Source: JBCDJG01 sp038748065 (lineage in GTDB: Bacteria > Pseudomonadota > Gammaproteobacteria > Pseudomonadales > Halieaceae). From it: DNA of 36,230 nucleotides. The position numbers and the translations under genes were made by a program. Numbering within the stretch: position 1 is the first letter of the stretch; each line of letters begins with the position of its first letter. This document shows, piece by piece, positions 32,147 to 36,230 of the stretch. The stretch is taken from contig JBCDJG010000051.1 of assembly GCA_038748065.1 (NCBI GenBank), positions 1 to 36,230 on the forward strand, in the 5' to 3' direction. A model generated the notes under the pieces. It saw only the letters and a program-made list of their open reading frames with translations. It ran no database searches and was not told where the DNA came from.

Positions 32147-33280
32147 ATGCCAAGCCAAAAAACCGCCCTTATCACCGGCATCACCGGCCAGGATGGCTCC
32201 TACCTCGCCGAATTCCTGCTGGAAAAAGGCTACGCCGTACACGGTATCAAGCGCCGCGCCTCGTCCTTTAATACCGAACGGGTAGACCACATCTACCAGC
32301 ACCCGCATACCAAGGGCCAGAGCTTCTTCTTGCATTACGGCGATCTGACCGATACCAGCAACATCACCCGCATCATCCAGCAGGTGCAGCCGGACGAGAT
32401 CTACAACCTCGGCGCCCAGAGCCACGTGGCCGTAAGCTTTGAAGAGCCGGAATACACCGCCGACGTGGACGCCATGGGCACCCTGCGCATCCTTGAGGCC
32501 GTGCGCCTGCTGGGCCTGACGGAGAAAACCCGCATCTACCAGGCCAGCACCTCGGAGCTTTACGGCCTGGTACAGGAAGTACCGCAAACCGAGAAAACGC
32601 CCTTCTACCCCCGCAGCCCCTACGGCGTGGCCAAACTCTATGGCTACTGGATAACCGTGAACTACCGGGAAAGCTATGGCATGTATGCCTGTAACGGTAT
32701 TTTGTTTAACCACGAGAGCCCGCGCCGCGGAGAGACCTTTGTAAGCCGTAAGATCACCCGCGGGCTGGCCAACATCAGCCAGGGCCTGGAGAGCTGTCTG
32801 TACATGGGCAACCTGGACGCCCGCCGCGACTGGGGTCATGCCCGCGACTATGTGGAAATGCAGTGGCTGATGCTGCAGCAGGAAGAGGCAAGGGACTTTA
32901 TAATCGCCACCGGCCAGCAGATCTCAGTGCGCGATTTCATCGCTCGCTCAGCCGAGGCCCTGGGCATTACCCTGCTCTTTGAAGGCAGCGGCACCGATGA
33001 GGTAGGTATTGTGCAGGCCATCGACACCAGCAAGGCAGACCAAGACATCGCCGTGAAGATCGGCGACACCCTCCTCGCGGTAGACACGCGTTACTATCGC
33101 CCGGCAGAAGTCGAAACCCTGCTCGGCGATCCAACAGAGGCGCAAACCGCACTGGGCTGGGAACCCAAAACCAGCGTGGACGAGATGATTATTGAGATGA
33201 TCGCGGCAGACCTCGAGATTGCCCGCAAGAATCGCCTGCTGCTGGATAGCGGTTATGAAGTGAACCAGGCAAAAGAGTAA
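32147..33280 (+). CDS. gmd: GDP-mannose 4,6-dehydratase
   Basis: A 377-residue NADP-dependent dehydratase, the first step from GDP-mannose to GDP-fucose and other 6-deoxyhexoses. The motifs GITGQDGSYLAEFLLEKGYAVHGIKRRASSFNTERVDH, YQASTSELYGLVQEVPQTEKTPFYPRSPYGVAKLYGYW (S/Y/K triad), NGILFNHESPRRGETFVSRKITR and DWGHARDYVEMQWLMLQ are classic. Length is full. The gene lies between fcl and an epimerase with almost no gaps, so the three form one operon. Confidence 0.97.
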   Translation: MPSQKTALITGITGQDGSYLAEFLLEKGYAVHGIKRRASSFNTERVDHIYQHPHTKGQSFFLHYGDLTDTSNITRIIQQVQPDEIYNLGAQSHVAVSFEEPEYTADVDAMGTLRILEAVRLLGLTEKTRIYQASTSELYGLVQEVPQTEKTPFYPRSPYGVAKLYGYWITVNYRESYGMYACNGILFNHESPRRGETFVSRKITRGLANISQGLESCLYMGNLDARRDWGHARDYVEMQWLMLQQEEARDFIIATGQQISVRDFIARSAEALGITLLFEGSGTDEVGIVQAIDTSKADQDIAVKIGDTLLAVDTRYYRPAEVETLLGDPTEAQTALGWEPKTSVDEMIIEMIAADLEIARKNRLLLDSGYEVNQAKE

Positions 33281-33289
33281 GCACACCCC

Positions 33290-34300
33290 GTGAAAACCAT
33301 ACTCGTTACCGGCGCCGCGGGTTTTATCGGTTACCACGTGAGCCGAGCGCTGCTGGCTCGCGGTGATGCCGTGGTGGGCCTGGACAACCTCAACGATTAC
33401 TACGAGGTAAGCCTGAAACAGGCCCGCCTGGTGGAACTAGCGCCTGATGCCAACTTCAGCTTTGTAGAGGCGAACCTGGAAGATCAGCAGGCGATGGATG
33501 GCCTGTTCAGTAACAGAAACTTCCATGGCGCAATCCACCTGGCGGCCCAGGCCGGCGTGCGCTACTCCCTGGAGAACCCCAGGGCCTACGTGAACAGCAA
33601 CATCGTTGGTTTTACCAACGTGCTGGAGTGCTGCCGCCACCACTCGGTAGAGCACCTCGTCTACGCGAGCAGCAGTAGCGTGTACGGCCTGAACGGCAGC
33701 ATGCCCTTCTCGGTGCACGATAATGTAGACCACCCCGTCTCACTCTACGCCGCCAGCAAGAAAGCCAATGAACTGATGGCCCACAGCTATGCTCACCTTT
33801 ATGGCATACCCACCACAGGACTGCGCTTTTTTACCGTGTATGGCCCCTGGGGGCGGCCCGATATGGCACCAATCCTCTTCGCCAGTGCGATCAAGGAAGG
33901 CCGGCCGATCAAAGTCTTCAATAACGGCCAGATGCAGCGGGACTTCACCTACATCGACGATATCGTTGAAGGCGTGGTGCGCGTGTTGGATACCCCGGCC
34001 ACCCCCAACCCTGCCTGGAACAGCGCAGAACCGGACCCTGGCAGCAGCCCCGCACCCTACCGCCTGTACAACATTGGCAATAACCAGCCGGTAAAGCTGA
34101 TGGACTTTATCGCCGCCCTGGAGAAGGCGATGGGCAAAACCGCGGAGAAAGAGATGCCGCCGATGCAGCCGGGGGATGTGACCGCCACCTTCGCCGATAT
34201 CGACGCGCTTGAAGCAGCGGTGAATTACCGCCCCCGGAACGACCTGGACACCGGTGTGGCGCGCTTTGTGGACTGGTTTTGCAATTATTACGCCACTTAG
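33290..34300 (+). CDS. NAD-dependent epimerase, UDP-glucuronate 4-epimerase-like
   Basis: A 336-residue extended SDR. TILVTGAAGFIGYHVSRALLARGDAVVGLDNLNDYYEVSLKQARL, HLAAQAGVRYSLENPRAYVNSNIVGFTNVLE, YASSSSVYGLN, SLYAASKKANELMAHSYAHLYGIPTTGLRFFTVYGPWGRPDMA and MQRDFTYIDDIVEGV match enzymes making UDP-galacturonate from UDP-glucuronate. Substrate choice cannot be proven from sequence. The start is GTG, 9 bases after gmd. A hairpin terminator overlaps the stop codon, closing the fcl-gmd-epimerase transcript. Confidence 0.9.
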   Translation: MKTILVTGAAGFIGYHVSRALLARGDAVVGLDNLNDYYEVSLKQARLVELAPDANFSFVEANLEDQQAMDGLFSNRNFHGAIHLAAQAGVRYSLENPRAYVNSNIVGFTNVLECCRHHSVEHLVYASSSSVYGLNGSMPFSVHDNVDHPVSLYAASKKANELMAHSYAHLYGIPTTGLRFFTVYGPWGRPDMAPILFASAIKEGRPIKVFNNGQMQRDFTYIDDIVEGVVRVLDTPATPNPAWNSAEPDPGSSPAPYRLYNIGNNQPVKLMDFIAALEKAMGKTAEKEMPPMQPGDVTATFADIDALEAAVNYRPRNDLDTGVARFVDWFCNYYAT

Positions 34301-34336
34301 CGGCCTTAGTCAGTGTACTTGCTAAGTCTTTTTTTT
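34295..34336 (+). terminator. Intrinsic terminator after the epimerase gene
   Basis: ACTTAGC (34295-34301) pairs with GCTAAGT (34321-34327) over a 19-base loop, then C and a run of eight T (34329-34336). The left arm overlaps the epimerase stop codon. The stem is AT-rich and the loop long, so efficiency may be partial. An alternative inner stem, CTTAG/CTAAG, is also possible. Confidence 0.5.
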
Positions 34337-34349
34337 ATAGTGAACACAC

Positions 34350-35339
34350 ATGCGCCAAGCTCCTACCCGTGGAAAATACAAAAGGAGCATACGAGCGCGC
34401 TGGTCGTTTAAGGAGATCAATATTTCTGATCAAAGTATCATTAAATTTCCAGATGTAATCATTGCAGGGGCCCCAAAATGCGGGACCACATCTGTCTTCG
34501 AATGGCTGGCGGCACACCATCAGGTTTGTGGTTCTTCAGTCAAAGAAACCTACTTCCTGATGGATAAGGACTCACCGTTATACATCCGGGGCTCTAGTTA
34601 CAACGACATTGGCCCTGTGGGCTACGATAAATACTTTTCTCATTGCAAAGAGAACTCTAGCCTTCTGGTTGAAGCAACTCCGGACTATCTCTATCAAAAG
34701 ACGCCTTTGTCAGTTATTGCCAATACACATAAGCCAGTGAAGGTAGTGTTCATCTTACGCAAGCCATCGGATAGAGTTTATTCTACCTATAGGTTTTTCA
34801 CTGGCAACAAGTCCATATTTGATCAGCATATTAGTTTCGCTGAATTTATTAGAACAGTGAAATACCAAGAAGGCCCGACTAATCATCCGTTGTGGCCATT
34901 GATAGCCAATGCGATCCGGTATAGTGAATACATAAGGTATCTCATCGAATGGGAGATTGCGTTAGGCCGAAATAACATGGCAATTTATACGTACGAAGAA
35001 ATGCTGAAATCGCCAGCAAGGATGATGAAGAATCTATCAGATATGCTTTGCATCGACAGCGAGTTCTATTCCGACTACGACTTCCCCGCGCATAACCAGT
35101 CGTATGCCGTGAAGAGCATAAAACTGCATCGACTGAAAACACATGTTGCTTCATTAATGCCAAACAGCCGACTGAAAGCCAGATTAGGCAAACTATACTC
35201 TGGACTGAACACTACGGCTCAATCATTACCCATGGAGGCTTCTGATGCCAAAGCCATGGAGGGTCTTGATCGTCACTTCTCTGCTACCAACGCCGAACTA
35301 GCTAGCCATTTCAACTTAGATCTCTCCGCTTGGGATTAG
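34350..35339 (+). CDS. PAPS-dependent sulfotransferase domain protein
   Basis: A protein of up to 329 residues of the sulfotransferase superfamily, transferring sulfate from PAPS to a glycan or similar acceptor. The 5'-phosphosulfate loop is IIAGAPKCGTTSVFEWLAAHHQV and the 3'-phosphate motif is VKVVFILRKPSDRVYSTYRFF. YKSA-like details are absent, but overall length and order fit carbohydrate sulfotransferases. The ATG at 34350 has no ribosome-binding site. AAGGAG at 34410-34415 lies 6 bases before an in-frame ATT (34422), which would give a more usual N-terminus, so the true start is uncertain. AT-rich codon use contrasts with the preceding gene. The next gene starts 3 bases after the stop. 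Confidence 0.88.
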   Translation: MRQAPTRGKYKRSIRARWSFKEINISDQSIIKFPDVIIAGAPKCGTTSVFEWLAAHHQVCGSSVKETYFLMDKDSPLYIRGSSYNDIGPVGYDKYFSHCKENSSLLVEATPDYLYQKTPLSVIANTHKPVKVVFILRKPSDRVYSTYRFFTGNKSIFDQHISFAEFIRTVKYQEGPTNHPLWPLIANAIRYSEYIRYLIEWEIALGRNNMAIYTYEEMLKSPARMMKNLSDMLCIDSEFYSDYDFPAHNQSYAVKSIKLHRLKTHVASLMPNSRLKARLGKLYSGLNTTAQSLPMEASDAKAMEGLDRHFSATNAELASHFNLDLSAWD

Positions 35340-35342
35340 CCA

Positions 35343-36230
35343 ATGAGTGAAAGGCAAAATCCGTATCCGCAAGTTCGCATCCTGTACATTACTCGAGACG
35401 ACTACCCCACATTCAGAGTTGACATAAATGTGCTCTTTGGCCGCTATTTGGCGGAAATGGGCGTGGACACAACTATAGTGGCTCGCCATAACCCTGATGA
35501 GGCCATTAACCCGGGCTTAGCCCTCAAAACCAAATTGTATGTAAACAGTACCAAAAGTCGTTACTCACTAGCGCTGAAGGTGTGGCTTTTTAACGTTATC
35601 ACTATTTTAAGATATGGGAGAGAGTACGACATAATTCAGGTTCGCAATAAGATTGTTCTTGCGGTCCTAGGCCTTCTAGTTGCAAAAATTTACCGTCGAA
35701 AATTTGTCTACTGGATGTCTTTTCCATACCCAGAGGATGACCTGATTCGTGTGAAAGAACACGGAAGAGACTTGGGATTACTAAGATCATCCGCGACTTA
35801 TATACGTGGCATAGCGACTCGTTTTATCCTTTACAGAGTGGTACTCTCCCGAGCGGATCATGTCTTCGTGCAAAGCAAAAAAATGCACGAAGACGTACTG
35901 AAGATGAGTAAAGTGCTTAAACGAAACGTCACCATAGTTCCGATGGCAGTGGATAATCAAGCACTAACAGACTGGATTCCACAGCAAGTGACTATGCCGA
36001 GCGACTTGTGCATCGCCTACCTGGGGGCTATGGATAGGGCAAGGAGAATTGATTTTCTCTTCGAGGCTATGACAGAGATAGTGAAGCACCATCCAGACGC
36101 AGTTCTGTTACTCATTGGAGACTGCATTGAGGCGAATGACTGGGCTTGGCTAGAGAAAAAGGCAACCGAACTCGGAATACTTGAAAGCATCACTAAAACA
36201 GGCTGGGTAGAACGTGATACTGCGTGGTCC
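35343..36230 (+). CDS. Glycosyltransferase, family-4-like (partial at window end)
   Basis: An open frame of 296 codons running off the window. It begins MSERQNPYPQVRILYITRDD, followed by an N-terminal Rossmann-like half (EYDIIQVRNKIVLAVLGLLVAKIYRRKFVYWMSFPYPEDD). ADHVFVQSKKMHEDVLK and VTIVPMAVD then give the hinge typical of GT-B fold, family-4-type enzymes. The start of the donor-binding half follows (IAYLGAMDRARRIDFLFEAMTEIVKHHPDAVLLLIGD). The catalytic E-x7-E lies beyond the window. It overlaps no gene and follows the sulfotransferase by 3 bases, so the two are co-transcribed in the same AT-rich segment. It probably adds a sugar to the surface polysaccharide. Confidence 0.85.
   Translation, partial: MSERQNPYPQVRILYITRDDYPTFRVDINVLFGRYLAEMGVDTTIVARHNPDEAINPGLALKTKLYVNSTKSRYSLALKVWLFNVITILRYGREYDIIQVRNKIVLAVLGLLVAKIYRRKFVYWMSFPYPEDDLIRVKEHGRDLGLLRSSATYIRGIATRFILYRVVLSRADHVFVQSKKMHEDVLKMSKVLKRNVTIVPMAVDNQALTDWIPQQVTMPSDLCIAYLGAMDRARRIDFLFEAMTEIVKHHPDAVLLLIGDCIEANDWAWLEKKATELGILESITKTGWVERDTAWS

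Noticed and set aside
32141..32839. Minus-strand open frame of 232 codons
   Set aside because: It is the antisense shadow of gmd.
1..36230. Search by eye for CRISPR arrays, tRNA/rRNA genes, intact insertion sequences and integrases
   Set aside because: No regularly spaced long repeats, cloverleaf-like tRNA signatures, transposase or integrase frames were seen. A short or degenerate element could still be missed without software.

Overview
The window looks like chromosomal DNA of a GC-rich marine gammaproteobacterium. The best guess is the Halieaceae/OM60-NOR5 neighbourhood, but this is an inference from gene content: a nadK/rhomboid/yeaC-like/DUF2797/pepN block, lipA, nei, recQ, many DUF-type and flavin/F420-type oxidoreductases, and a steroid-type ring-oxidation pair. 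No rRNA, tRNA, CRISPR array or intact insertion sequence was seen.

Region 1 (1-11.8 kb) is a catabolic block. A TetR regulator (125-736) faces a minus-strand operon of DUF3604 protein, SLC13 permease, crotonase-fold protein and SRPBCC protein. This operon diverges from a plus-strand operon encoding a 3-ketosteroid delta1-dehydrogenase-like flavoprotein and a KshA-like Rieske oxygenase. An imperfect dyad lies between the two operons. Then follow a CBS-domain protein, an LLM-class oxidoreductase and an acyl-CoA carboxylase carboxyltransferase. Together they suggest uptake and oxidation of a steroid-like or other polycyclic carboxylated substrate through CoA intermediates.

Region 2 (11.8-24.2 kb) is mostly housekeeping: recQ, a minus-strand run nadK-rhomboid-DUF1315-DUF2797-pepN, DUF1853, a lipoprotein, lipA, an RNase J-type metallo-beta-lactamase protein and nei.

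Region 3 (24.2-29.7 kb) is accessory: an HNH protein behind a DUF385 (deazaflavin-type) protein, a divergent LLM oxidoreductase, a secreted iduronate-2-sulfatase-like sulfatase preceded by a hexanucleotide repeat, a DUF900 alpha/beta hydrolase with a possible leader peptide, a MAPEG protein, and the 3' end of a lost TonB-dependent receptor. The last two meet at what looks like a recombination junction.

Region 4 (29.8-36.2 kb) is the start of a surface-polysaccharide locus: galE, GDP-fucose synthase, GDP-mannose 4,6-dehydratase, a UDP-glucuronate 4-epimerase-like gene, a sulfotransferase and a family-4-type glycosyltransferase cut by the window end. The galE and sulfotransferase/glycosyltransferase segments are clearly AT-richer than the three genes between them, so the locus is mosaic. 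The predicted products point to a fucose- and uronate-containing, possibly sulfated polysaccharide.

No wholly new system could be proven from sequence alone. The best candidates for a second look are the steroid-like module with its divergent operator, the non-canonical sulfatase and crotonase active sites, the leader peptide ahead of the DUF900 gene, and the recombination junction at about 29.29 kb.
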